24,337 nt of DNA from CAZSNT01 sp964607765 (GTDB taxonomy: Bacteria; Verrucomicrobiota; Lentisphaeria; Oligosphaerales; JABHEG01). The translations under genes were made by a program, and so were the position numbers. This document shows, piece after piece, positions 13,652-20,397 of this stretch. The notes under the pieces were generated by a model. The model saw only the letters and a list, made by a program, of their open reading frames with translations. It was not told the DNA's origin and ran no database searches. Location: the NCBI GenBank assembly GCA_964607765.1, contig CAZSNT010000152.1, positions 1-24,337 of the forward strand, in the 5' to 3' direction. Positions within the stretch are counted from its first letter, which is position 1, and each line of letters begins with the position of its first letter.

Positions 13652-16582
13652 TCACTGACGTGCTTGCAGGGTGATCGATTGGCCCTCGAGCAACTGCAGG
13701 CGAACCCACGCGTCACCGAGTTCCTCAACCCCCGGTGCTCCGTGTCCCCCGGCGGCGGCGTGCAGCCGTTTTCCGGACACGAACGCGTCAGGGCGCAGGA
13801 GCACGGTCGCGTCCGCCGTCGCGAGGATGGTCAGGCTCGTGCCTGTCCAGCGCAGCATCACGTTGACCGGGATAGCCGACTCGAGCTGCAGCTCGGGAGA
13901 ATCGTAGCCGCGGCCGCCGACGAACAGGACGTTTTTGCCGCGGAACACGTAGCCCGTGCCGATCAGGTTCGGGTCAGTGCGCAGTTCGAGCTCGCCGTCC
14001 GCCAGGCCGGCGTCAACGCAGTCACGCAGGAACCGGGTGGCATGGGCGATGGGCTTGGCGCGCCCTTCGGGCGTGCCGTCCGGCCAGAACATGCCAAACC
14101 GTCGTTCCCGCAGCCGCTTGGCTTCGGGATCTTTGCGGCGCCACGTGGCAAAACGCCACTGATAGGCGGGATCCGCATCGCACAGCTGCCATTTCATCAC
14201 GCCGTCGTAGTCGTTGGCCAGGGCGTACAACCAGTGCACGATCTCGCCGACCGACTGCGTATGGACGTCAAGGGTCTTGCCGCCGATGAGGTCGCCGCTG
14301 GAGTAGCCGAACTCGCCGAGAGTGACGGGCCTGTCGGGCCAGATGCGACGGAGTCGGTCGAGCGTGGTCAGGTTGCGTTTGACATGTTCCAGGCTCTCCG
14401 GCGGTTCGTATACGTGGTGGGAGACAAAATCCAGCTGTTCATTGGCCGGCAGGCAGTCGAGGATGGTGTTGTAGCCCACCGTGATCGGGTGGATCTGATC
14501 CTCGGCCCGGATCGCCTCGACCAGCCAGCCGATCCACGTGCCCATGATCGCGTTGACGTTCTCATAGCCCTGACGCAGCCGCCGTTCCTTCGGCACGGGC
14601 AGCGTGCCTTCGAGCCCGGGGAACGTGCTGGTCCAGTTCCCCTCACACACGTTGAGGGAACGGAAGTAGTCGGTCCAGGCGCTCTTTGGCACGGGGAAAC
14701 GCTCGCTCAGCGTCGTGTTGTCAAAGGGTGCGCGGGCGATCTCCCACCAGTAGGGCTCGTTCTGCAGGTCGTAACCGAGAACGACAGATTCGTCTTTGAG
14801 GAGGCGCGCTACGCGCCGTGCCTCCTCCTGCATGGCGCTCTTGCCGTCGCGCAAGTACGCGTGTTTGCCCAGGCCCAGCCCGGGGAGAATGTAGATTCTG
14901 TGTCGTCGGCAAAGCTCCAGGAGCGTGTCGAGCCGGTGTGGTTTGTCAGCGAGTGCGAAGCGGTTGAAGCCGTGGAGCCGAATCGCGTTGATCCCGGCGC
15001 TTTCCATGCGTTCGAAGTCGCGTATCAGGCGGCCTGCGTCCCACTGTATGCCACCTCCGTGGAAGGTGTCGAAAGAGTTCCAGAAGTTGACGCCGATCAT
15101 GAAGAAGCGGCGGCCGTCCGGATAGGCGAAGTGCCCGTTCCGAATGGTCAGCGGGGGCGGGCCCGGCGTTGTCAACGCCAGGCGGTCCAGGGCCGATGCC
15201 TGCTCGGCCCGGCGTGCTCGCTCAACCCATCTTCCGGTCCGGAACCCGCGCAGCAGTTCGACCGCGATCCTCAAGACCTGTTCGTCGTGGTAGAATGACC
15301 TATCCTCGACGCCGAACAACCCCCACTGCGATCCGGTGTAAGGCCCGGCATGGTGGACGAGCATGCCGGCGGCCCAGCCCTGCACACGGCCCTGAGTATC
15401 CTCAGCGGCCAGCAGCGGCACGAACACGGATTCGTGCGGCGCCGCGAAGCCGACGGCGGACAGCCCGTTCACGCCACGGTCCAGCCGGCACGGTGTTCGG
15501 AGCCAGTCCTGCTCGGCGTGCGTCTGGACACGGACCGTACCGGCGAGATCGTAGACGGTGTAGTCGTTGAAGGCACCGCGGAAAGACAGCCCCTTTTCCG
15601 CTTGTGTGAATCCGGGCGGCACAGTTGCCGTGCCGATGTCGTCGATCTCGATCGTATGCGCTTGCCCGACTGCCGGGGTGCGGTCTTTCGCCAGTCCGAC
15701 TGTGACTTTGGCGCTGCGTGCGATGTCGAGTGAGTCGCTCTCCTTGCCCCGGCCCGTCGGGCTCCCATCTGCCTTGAACAGAAACGTGCTCTGTGGCAAC
15801 ACGTGGAAGCTCCATTCCGGGCCGGCATCGACGGCGCGACTCCACCGAGTACCATCGATTTCGGTTACCTCGACGAAGATCTGGGGTGTATCAGGATCCG
15901 CTTTGGCCCACAGGCACAGCGCGTTGTGGGCGGCCGGGATGTCCGTCTCGATTCTGGCGCCGACCACGTCGTACCAGGTAACGTCCCTGAGCGCGAGCCG
16001 CAGCGCCTGTCCGGATCGTCCGGGTGCGGTGCTGATCCGGGTTGGCGCATCGCGATTGCTCGCGCCGCGCTGCCATCGGTCTGTATTGCCGTCCTCGAAG
16101 TCGAATAGCGTTGCCCGTCCGGTTTGCGTCTGCGCAAGCGTTGATGCGAACTGCGCAGGTGTCTGCCATCTGTCGCCGGCACGGAACAGCGGCCGACTGA
16201 ACGGACGCGGCCCCATGAGCACCAAGTTCCCGCCGGCGCGCAGGAAGGCCGTTAAACTGTCGAACGCGATCGCTGGGAAGCGGGCACTGTCGGTCAAGAC
16301 CAGCGTATCGACGTGTTCCGTGGCCAGCACGGCGGGATCGGCAAGATCCGTGCAGGAGATTGCTCGGGCCGGCAACCCCGCGCCACGGAGGCAGGCCAGA
16401 AGCCTGTCGACGTATGCGGGATCCGCCACGGGCATGTGGTCACTCAGGACACAGATCGCTCGTGCCGTGTCAGCCGTCTCGGCGTCCGCTTGCGCGTGCT
16501 CGCGCGCTATCATTATGCAACTCGTGCCAGCGAGCAGCGCGAGACTCGTGAGCATCGCAGTCCATCCAGTATTCCGGTTCAC
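13652..16582 (-). CDS. Exported clan-A (GH5-like) glycoside hydrolase with N-terminal accessory domains
   Basis: The GTG at 16582 is chosen as start because it overlaps the TGA of the preceding gene (GTGA) and follows AGGGGA; this gives 976 residues. A Sec signal covers about residues 1-35. Residues about 43-160 look like a class I glutamine amidotransferase-like (ThuA/trimerisation-type) fold with an LRAGGNLVLMGPR stretch. Then comes a jelly-roll carbohydrate-binding-like region with FDFEDG (about 165-330). The TIM barrel starts near 479 (GVNFWNSF) and shows the two clan-A glutamates: Glu609 in YDLQNEPYW (acid/base) and Glu757 in TLGEFGYSSG (nucleophile), 148 residues apart as usual for GH5. 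A beta-rich C-terminal domain closes the protein. The polymer substrate, perhaps a mannan or beta-glucan, cannot be assigned. Translation is probably coupled to the URO-D remnant upstream. Confidence 0.88.
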   Translation of the reverse strand: MNRNTGWTAMLTSLALLAGTSCIMIAREHAQADAETADTARAICVLSDHMPVADPAYVDRLLACLRGAGLPARAISCTDLADPAVLATEHVDTLVLTDSARFPAIAFDSLTAFLRAGGNLVLMGPRPFSRPLFRAGDRWQTPAQFASTLAQTQTGRATLFDFEDGNTDRWQRGASNRDAPTRISTAPGRSGQALRLALRDVTWYDVVGARIETDIPAAHNALCLWAKADPDTPQIFVEVTEIDGTRWSRAVDAGPEWSFHVLPQSTFLFKADGSPTGRGKESDSLDIARSAKVTVGLAKDRTPAVGQAHTIEIDDIGTATVPPGFTQAEKGLSFRGAFNDYTVYDLAGTVRVQTHAEQDWLRTPCRLDRGVNGLSAVGFAAPHESVFVPLLAAEDTQGRVQGWAAGMLVHHAGPYTGSQWGLFGVEDRSFYHDEQVLRIAVELLRGFRTGRWVERARRAEQASALDRLALTTPGPPPLTIRNGHFAYPDGRRFFMIGVNFWNSFDTFHGGGIQWDAGRLIRDFERMESAGINAIRLHGFNRFALADKPHRLDTLLELCRRHRIYILPGLGLGKHAYLRDGKSAMQEEARRVARLLKDESVVLGYDLQNEPYWWEIARAPFDNTTLSERFPVPKSAWTDYFRSLNVCEGNWTSTFPGLEGTLPVPKERRLRQGYENVNAIMGTWIGWLVEAIRAEDQIHPITVGYNTILDCLPANEQLDFVSHHVYEPPESLEHVKRNLTTLDRLRRIWPDRPVTLGEFGYSSGDLIGGKTLDVHTQSVGEIVHWLYALANDYDGVMKWQLCDADPAYQWRFATWRRKDPEAKRLRERRFGMFWPDGTPEGRAKPIAHATRFLRDCVDAGLADGELELRTDPNLIGTGYVFRGKNVLFVGGRGYDSPELQLESAIPVNVMLRWTGTSLTILATADATVLLRPDAFVSGKRLHAAAGGHGAPGVEELGDAWVRLQLLEGQSITLQARQ

Positions 16583-16896
16583 ATCAGGATCCCCTGGTAC
16601 GTGCCGTAAGTGCGTGCTGTTTCGATCATGGCGCGGATGTTCTCGTCGGGCGTGTCGCGCCCGCACTGGTCGCCGGTCGACAGGAACGAACAGACCTCGA
16701 AACCGCCGTCAATGTCGTAGTGCTTCAATGCGTCGATGTGCGCCTTCCACAGCGGCGGATCCTGGAAGGCGTAGATGTCCCAAAACGGTTTGCCCGTGAG
16801 CCGGCACGGGACCATGTTCGAGATGTCCGGGCAGCAAGGCACACAGTCCGGCAGTTCACCGTGCAGCACGGCCAGCAGTCGTTCACGAGAAGTCAT
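16579..16896 (-). pseudogene. Uroporphyrinogen decarboxylase-family gene with large in-frame internal deletion
   Basis: The ATG at 16896 has AGGAG 9 nt upstream. The 105-residue product begins like a URO-D/methyltransferase-family protein (TSRERLLAVLHGELPDCVP, then DISNM and TGKPFWD) up to about residue 70, then passes directly into what looks like the family C-terminus (LSTGDQCGRDTPDENIRAM, ending in an ETARTYG helix). Family members are about 340-400 residues, so some 230-290 central residues, most of the TIM barrel, are missing without a frameshift. It cannot be an active decarboxylase. The start signal and stop are intact, and the stop overlaps the start of the glycoside hydrolase, so it may survive as a leader cistron that delivers ribosomes to the hydrolase. 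A short functional protein or an assembly artefact is possible. Confidence 0.6.
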
Positions 16897-16929
16897 GCTG
16901 AAGTGCTCCTGGACAGGTATCGGCCGGTT

Positions 16930-16979
16930 GACGATAGCGGTGGACGAGGCGGGGCTGGCACTCGTCACCCGCTATCGTC
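16930..16979. promoter_or_regulatory. Strong 50-nt hairpin in the leader of the URO-D/hydrolase unit
   Basis: GACGATAGCGG (16930-16940) is exactly complementary to CCGCTATCGTC (16969-16979). After a 2-nt mismatch, GACGAG (16943-16948) pairs with CTCGTC (16961-16966), leaving a 12-nt loop. The hairpin ends 33 bp upstream of the URO-D ATG on its coding side. It could be an RNA structure in the mRNA leader or an operator dyad. There is no T-run for a terminator in either direction. Confidence 0.6.
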
Positions 16980-17137
16980 GCCGGCACCGTTAATCGAATC
17001 GCTGTCCTCATATCACACCGGCCGCTACACAACGCAGCCAGCCAGGATCACATGATACACCGGGATCCGGTTCCTGTCGTGCCGTTCCCGCAGCAGGCCA
17101 CGTTCTTCGTTGCCCGAGTGTGGGAGCGCGTTCCATC

Positions 17138-17166
17138 TTGCAATGCAGGCATTCAGAGCCTATAAT
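17138..17166 (+). promoter_or_regulatory. Promoter of the toxin-antitoxin pair
   Basis: TTGCAA (17138-17143) and a perfect TATAAT (17161-17166) are spaced by exactly 17 bp. By the usual spacing, transcription would start at 17173, the A of the antitoxin ATG, so the message would be leaderless. It is the best sigma-70-type promoter visible in the window. Confidence 0.65.
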
Positions 17167-17174
17167 GTAGGCAT
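17142..17174. promoter_or_regulatory. Putative autoregulatory operator over the TA promoter
   Basis: AATGCAGGCAT (17142-17152) and AATGTAGGCAT (17164-17174) form an 11-bp direct repeat with one mismatch and a 22-bp period, about two helical turns. The second copy lies within an inverted repeat, GCCTA at 17158-17162 and TAGGC at 17168-17172, that covers the -10 box. Ribbon-helix-helix antitoxins usually bind such repeats to repress their own operon. Confidence 0.5.
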
Positions 17175-17421
17175 GAAGACGATGCAATACACCGTCAGGG
17201 GCGTGCCGCCGGCAGTCGATCGGGCCGCGCGAGAACTGGCGCGTCGGACGCATCGGAGTCTGAACTCGGTGCTGCTGGAGCTTCTGGCACGGGGACTGGG
17301 AGTTGGCACCACACCGCAATTCCACGATCTGGACGACCTGGCCGGTACATGGGTGGCCGACCCCGAATTCGACCGCGCCATGGAGATGTTCGAGTCGATC
17401 GACGAGGACATGTGGAAGTGA
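17173..17421 (+). CDS. FitA/VapB-type ribbon-helix-helix antitoxin
   Basis: This 82-residue protein (from ATG 17173; ATG 17182 is an alternative) begins with a beta strand QYTVRGVP and two helices (DRAARELARRTHRSLNSVLL), the ribbon-helix-helix DNA-binding fold of FitA-like antitoxins. The acidic C-terminal tail (DLDDLAGTW, then a closing ESIDEDMWK) is the typical toxin-binding segment of this family. The gene has no clear Shine-Dalgarno sequence, fitting a leaderless start directly at the predicted transcription start. Its stop overlaps the toxin start by 4 bp (GTGA). It should neutralise the PIN toxin and, with it, repress the promoter. An upstream in-frame ATG (17110) exists but lies before the promoter and is unlikely. 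Confidence 0.88.
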   Translation: MKTMQYTVRGVPPAVDRAARELARRTHRSLNSVLLELLARGLGVGTTPQFHDLDDLAGTWVADPEFDRAMEMFESIDEDMWK

Positions 17422-17801
17422 GGGTGTTGATCGACAGCAATCGTTACAGGGACTTCTGCGAGGGCGACCCGGATGTGGTGAGCGCCCTCCGGCAGGCCAC
17501 GGAAGTGCACATGCCGTTCATCGTGGTGGGGGAGTTGCGTGCGGGATTCGCCTGTGGCACGCGAGGGATGGCCAATGAACGCGTGCTGACTCAGTTCCTG
17601 CACCGTCCACGGGTGAACTTCCTTCTGGCCGATCCCGAGACGACCCGCTGCTACGCCAGTCTGTTCCGGCAGTTGCGGGCGCAAGGCACGCCCATCCCGA
17701 CCAACGACCTGTGGATCGCCGCCCTGGCCATCCAGCACAATCTCGTGCTGTTGTCCCGCGACCAGCACTTCCGACATCTGCCCCAGCTACTGTGTTTGTA
17801 G
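17418..17801 (+). CDS. PIN-domain ribonuclease toxin (VapC/FitB type)
   Basis: The start is GTG at 17418, overlapping the antitoxin stop as GTGA, with GAGGA 9 nt upstream. The product has 127 residues, the usual VapC size. All four PIN acidic positions are present: Asp6 (LIDSN), Glu39 (VVGELRAG), Asp97 (PTNDLWIAA) and Asp115 (LLSRDQHF). The early GDP at 16-18 is also typical. PIN toxins are magnesium-dependent endoribonucleases that cut tRNA, rRNA or mRNA; the target here is unknown. It forms a complete type II pair with the preceding gene. The next gene is convergent, 47 bp away, and the gap shows no clear terminator. Confidence 0.9.
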   Translation: MRVLIDSNRYRDFCEGDPDVVSALRQATEVHMPFIVVGELRAGFACGTRGMANERVLTQFLHRPRVNFLLADPETTRCYASLFRQLRAQGTPIPTNDLWIAALAIQHNLVLLSRDQHFRHLPQLLCL

Positions 17802-17848
17802 GTGGTGGCCTGGTTGGGCGGAACCCGAGGGGCACGAAGCGTGGTGGC

Positions 17849-18547
17849 TCACCCCCCGCCTCCTCTCGAGTCGATATACTCCCACGGTCCGTCGTCGCTG
17901 CCGTACCACGTTGACACGTTGGATGGTCCGATCACTTGCCACACGCCGTCCAAGTGTGGGTCGTTGATCCAGGCAGCATGCCCGTCGTTGAAGAGCACAT
18001 TATAGCCGTTGGCGTGGTTCCAGAGCCCTTCGCGGTTCTCGCGGTGCGGCCTGTTGCGTCCCCACAGGAAGTAGTCTGCGACAATCGCCCGCATTTCCCC
18101 CGTCGTTCTCAGATTGCGGTATCTGCTACGGAAAGCGTATGAGAAGCAGACGTCATCTGAGTTGTCGGAGGCGGGAAACCGCCACACGCCCTTATCTTCA
18201 TACTTGTAGGTAGCGCTTTTCGGGCAATGCAGAAACTCGCCCACATCGATATAGTCTGGCCACAACAGAGCCAGGTTGAGTTTTCTTGTGTGTCTGTGCG
18301 TATAGGGGAAGTCACTTCCGGCTGGGAGCGCCCACTGGAAGTGCGTCATGTGTTCATCGAAATCGCCCGCATAGGTCTGCAGGGCGACGCCGATCTGGTG
18401 CAGGCTGTTGACGCACTTGGCCTTGCCTGCTTTCTCCTTGGCTTTGGCCAGTGCAGGCATGAGCATTGCGGCGAGCAATGCGATCACGCCCATGACGACG
18501 AGCAGTTCCACCAGCGTGAAGGTCTGCCGTGAGTGACTGTTGTACAT
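17849..18547 (-). CDS. Prepilin-type H-X9-DG (DUF1559-like) protein, copy 1
   Basis: The ATG at 18547 follows GGAAGGG; a longer frame upstream lacks family features. The 232-residue protein has a prepilin-like N-terminus, FTLVELLVVMG (10-20), with the conserved Glu14 and a hydrophobic helix to about residue 33, then MPALAKAKEKAG. The residue before the Phe is Thr rather than Gly, so classical prepilin cleavage is uncertain. The H-X9-DG motif is His178 to Asp188-Gly189. The protein ends in four glycines after PWEYIDS. The family forms pilin- or pseudopilin-like surface proteins in PVC bacteria, often many paralogs per genome, with unknown roles. By eye it is about 70 percent identical to the paralog at 19660-20352, differing mostly in the middle. 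It is the last gene of the minus-strand cluster. Confidence 0.9.
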   Translation of the reverse strand: MYNSHSRQTFTLVELLVVMGVIALLAAMLMPALAKAKEKAGKAKCVNSLHQIGVALQTYAGDFDEHMTHFQWALPAGSDFPYTHRHTRKLNLALLWPDYIDVGEFLHCPKSATYKYEDKGVWRFPASDNSDDVCFSYAFRSRYRNLRTTGEMRAIVADYFLWGRNRPHRENREGLWNHANGYNVLFNDGHAAWINDPHLDGVWQVIGPSNVSTWYGSDDGPWEYIDSRGGGG

Positions 18548-18662
18548 TGTCGTTCCCTTCCTTCGCCCGGTCAGGCGCCATCCTCGCGTTGGCCGTGCCG
18601 TTCGGCGGGTGGCCCTCCTCTCGGTTGACGCCGGAACTCCTGTCGCAGGTCGAACCCTCGCG

Positions 18663-19529
18663 TCAGTCTCGAGTTTGAAGCAGGGCGTCCACATTTGGTT
18701 TGCTCAAGATGATGGGGGCGCCAGCATCTTCAGGTTCAACCCCGTCCGGGGGGGGTGAGAGTACTACCCATTTGACCACGTCCCTGTTAAGAGCGGAGCG
18801 TGCGGCCGAGGGGAGTGTCGGCGCCTCGGCAACCATCGCGATCTTCGGGCGTTTTCCTCGGTAGCCCTTCCAGATGTCTTCCGGGCGTCGATCGTTTGGC
18901 AACTCAGTAAGCAACAACAGCACATTGCACTGTCTGTTGGCATGAACCGTCTCGTGGAGTTCTCGTGTTGTGAACGTCCCCCTGGGGAAAGCCCAGGCAT
19001 CGACCGACACGCGTGCTGTCCCGGCGGGGGCCAGCACTCGTGCCACGGCTTCCTGCATTGCCAGGTTGCCGCTGAGCCAGTCTGGGGCAACAACCGCCAG
19101 CCGGACACGCCCCTGACTCTCGAGCAACTGCGCAACGCATTCCAGACTTGCCTGAAGCGGGATGGTCTGGGGGGTGATCAGCTTCTCATCTTCCTGGCTG
19201 AGTCGGTGGGGCACCAGCTGCCTGTACGCTCCCCAGACCGCTGACGCTATGACGAGAAGGGCGCATGCTGAGGCCAGGCATCTGGCGGCTGCACGGTGTT
19301 TACCGCGGTATCCGAACGTTACGCCGGCGGCAGTCGCTATTGCCCCAGCCAGAGCGAAGCTGCCCCACCCGAACAGACGCACCAGAACCACCAGGAGTGT
19401 GGGTAGGGCGACCAAGGCTGAAAGAGCAGCTGTCGGCATGTCCCACAGACCTTCCCCTTTCATGCTGCGCCGGACAGACCACATGCAGACCACAGACGAG
19501 GTCACGAGCAAGACAAGCAAGAACACCAT
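18663..19529 (-). CDS. Unknown four-helix membrane protein
   Basis: I do not recognise this 288-residue protein. AAGGAG lies 8 nt before its ATG. Four hydrophobic segments are visible at about 1-18, 33-52, 56-73 and 83-100, followed by a soluble alpha/beta-looking domain (about 105-288) with strands such as RLAVVAPDW, NVLLLLTELP and PKIAMVAEAP. Basic loops after helix 1 (VRRSMK) and between helices 3 and 4 (YRGKHRAA) suggest, by the positive-inside rule, that the C-terminal domain is outside the cytoplasm. The gene sits between the two H-X9-DG paralogs (gaps of 115 and 130 bp), in the same direction, so it may assemble, anchor or export them. The alternating strand and helix pattern could also be a receiver-like or substrate-binding fold; this is a guess. 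Confidence 0.75.
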   Translation of the reverse strand: MVFLLVLLVTSSVVCMWSVRRSMKGEGLWDMPTAALSALVALPTLLVVLVRLFGWGSFALAGAIATAAGVTFGYRGKHRAAARCLASACALLVIASAVWGAYRQLVPHRLSQEDEKLITPQTIPLQASLECVAQLLESQGRVRLAVVAPDWLSGNLAMQEAVARVLAPAGTARVSVDAWAFPRGTFTTRELHETVHANRQCNVLLLLTELPNDRRPEDIWKGYRGKRPKIAMVAEAPTLPSAARSALNRDVVKWVVLSPPPDGVEPEDAGAPIILSKPNVDALLQTRD

Positions 19530-19659
19530 CGTTATAGCTCCTTATGTGTTGTTGCAGGTCGAGAGAGCGGGCGATTCGATATCGCTCCACGGGGCGGCCA
19601 GCAGATGCGTTGTTGCCCGATAGGTGCGAGTTGGTTGGCATGCACGGAACGGCCGGCGA

Positions 19660-20352
19660 TCACCCCCCGCCTCCCTTCGCATCGATGTACTCCCACGGCT
19701 TGTCGTCCCTGCCATACCACGTCGGGACGTTGGACGGCCCGATCACCTGCCAAACGTTGTCGAGGTGAGGGTCATTGATCCAGGCAACATGTCCGTCGTT
19801 GAACAGCACGTTGTAGCCATTGGGGTGATTCCAGAATCCTTCGCGGTCGCTCCGGTTGCCGCCTCGAGCCCACAGAAAATGGTCCGCTACGAGGGCCCGC
19901 AGTTGTCCCTCCCTGAGGTCGCGATATCTGCTGCGGAACACATATGAGAACGCCACTCCCCCGCTGTTGTCTGGTCCCCTGAATCGCCACACACCATTAT
20001 TCCCGTACCTGCACAGAGGACCTTTCGGGCAATGCAAATACTCGCCGCTCTCAATGTAGTCGGGCCACAGAAGGGCGAGGTTGGTCTTCCGACTGTTTCT
20101 GTGAGTGTAGGGGTGGTCGCTCCCATCCTGGCAGGCCCAGTCGAACGGCATCATCTCCTCGTCGAAGTCGCCTGCATAGGTCTGAAGGGCGATCCCAATC
20201 TGATGGAGGCCGTTAACGCACTTGATCTTGCCAGCCTTCTCCCTGGCTTTGGCCAACGCGGGCATGAGCATGGCAGCGAGTAGCGCGATCACTCCCATCA
20301 CGACGAGTAGCTCAACAAGTGTGAAGTGCCGGGATGAGTGATTGCTGTTCAT
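19660..20352 (-). CDS. Prepilin-type H-X9-DG (DUF1559-like) protein, copy 2
   Basis: The ATG at 20352 follows GGAGGAAGGAG. The 230-residue protein has FTLVELLVVMG at 10-20 (Glu14), a single hydrophobic helix and MPALAKAREKAG. The H-X9-DG motif is His176 to Asp186-Gly187, and four glycines end the chain after PWEYIDA. His precedes the Phe where classical prepilins have Gly. The gene lies 45 bp after the kinase-kelch gene and is probably co-transcribed with it. It is a close paralog of the gene at 17849-18547: the first 55 residues and the last 60 are nearly the same, and the central part (about 70-130) has diverged. The likely role is a pseudopilin-like surface or periplasmic subunit; the partner is unknown. 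Confidence 0.9.
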   Translation of the reverse strand: MNSNHSSRHFTLVELLVVMGVIALLAAMLMPALAKAREKAGKIKCVNGLHQIGIALQTYAGDFDEEMMPFDWACQDGSDHPYTHRNSRKTNLALLWPDYIESGEYLHCPKGPLCRYGNNGVWRFRGPDNSGGVAFSYVFRSRYRDLREGQLRALVADHFLWARGGNRSDREGFWNHPNGYNVLFNDGHVAWINDPHLDNVWQVIGPSNVPTWYGRDDKPWEYIDAKGGGG

Positions 20353-20397
20353 CAGTGTCTCCTTCCTCCCCTGGCGGTGCTGACGTCCGAGTATCAT

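Noticed and set aside
13664..15298. 544-codon plus-strand open frame under the glycoside hydrolase gene
   Set aside because: The minus-strand reading contains both catalytic glutamates and a signal peptide; the plus frame has no domain.
17110..17172. N-terminal extension of the antitoxin from the ATG at 17110
   Set aside because: It would place the TATAAT promoter inside the coding region, and the extra residues do not belong to the ribbon-helix-helix fold.
18548..18694. N-terminal extension of pseudopilin copy 1
   Set aside because: The extra 49 residues are Arg-rich and unlike any prepilin leader; ATG 18547 has a good ribosome site and matches the start of its paralog.
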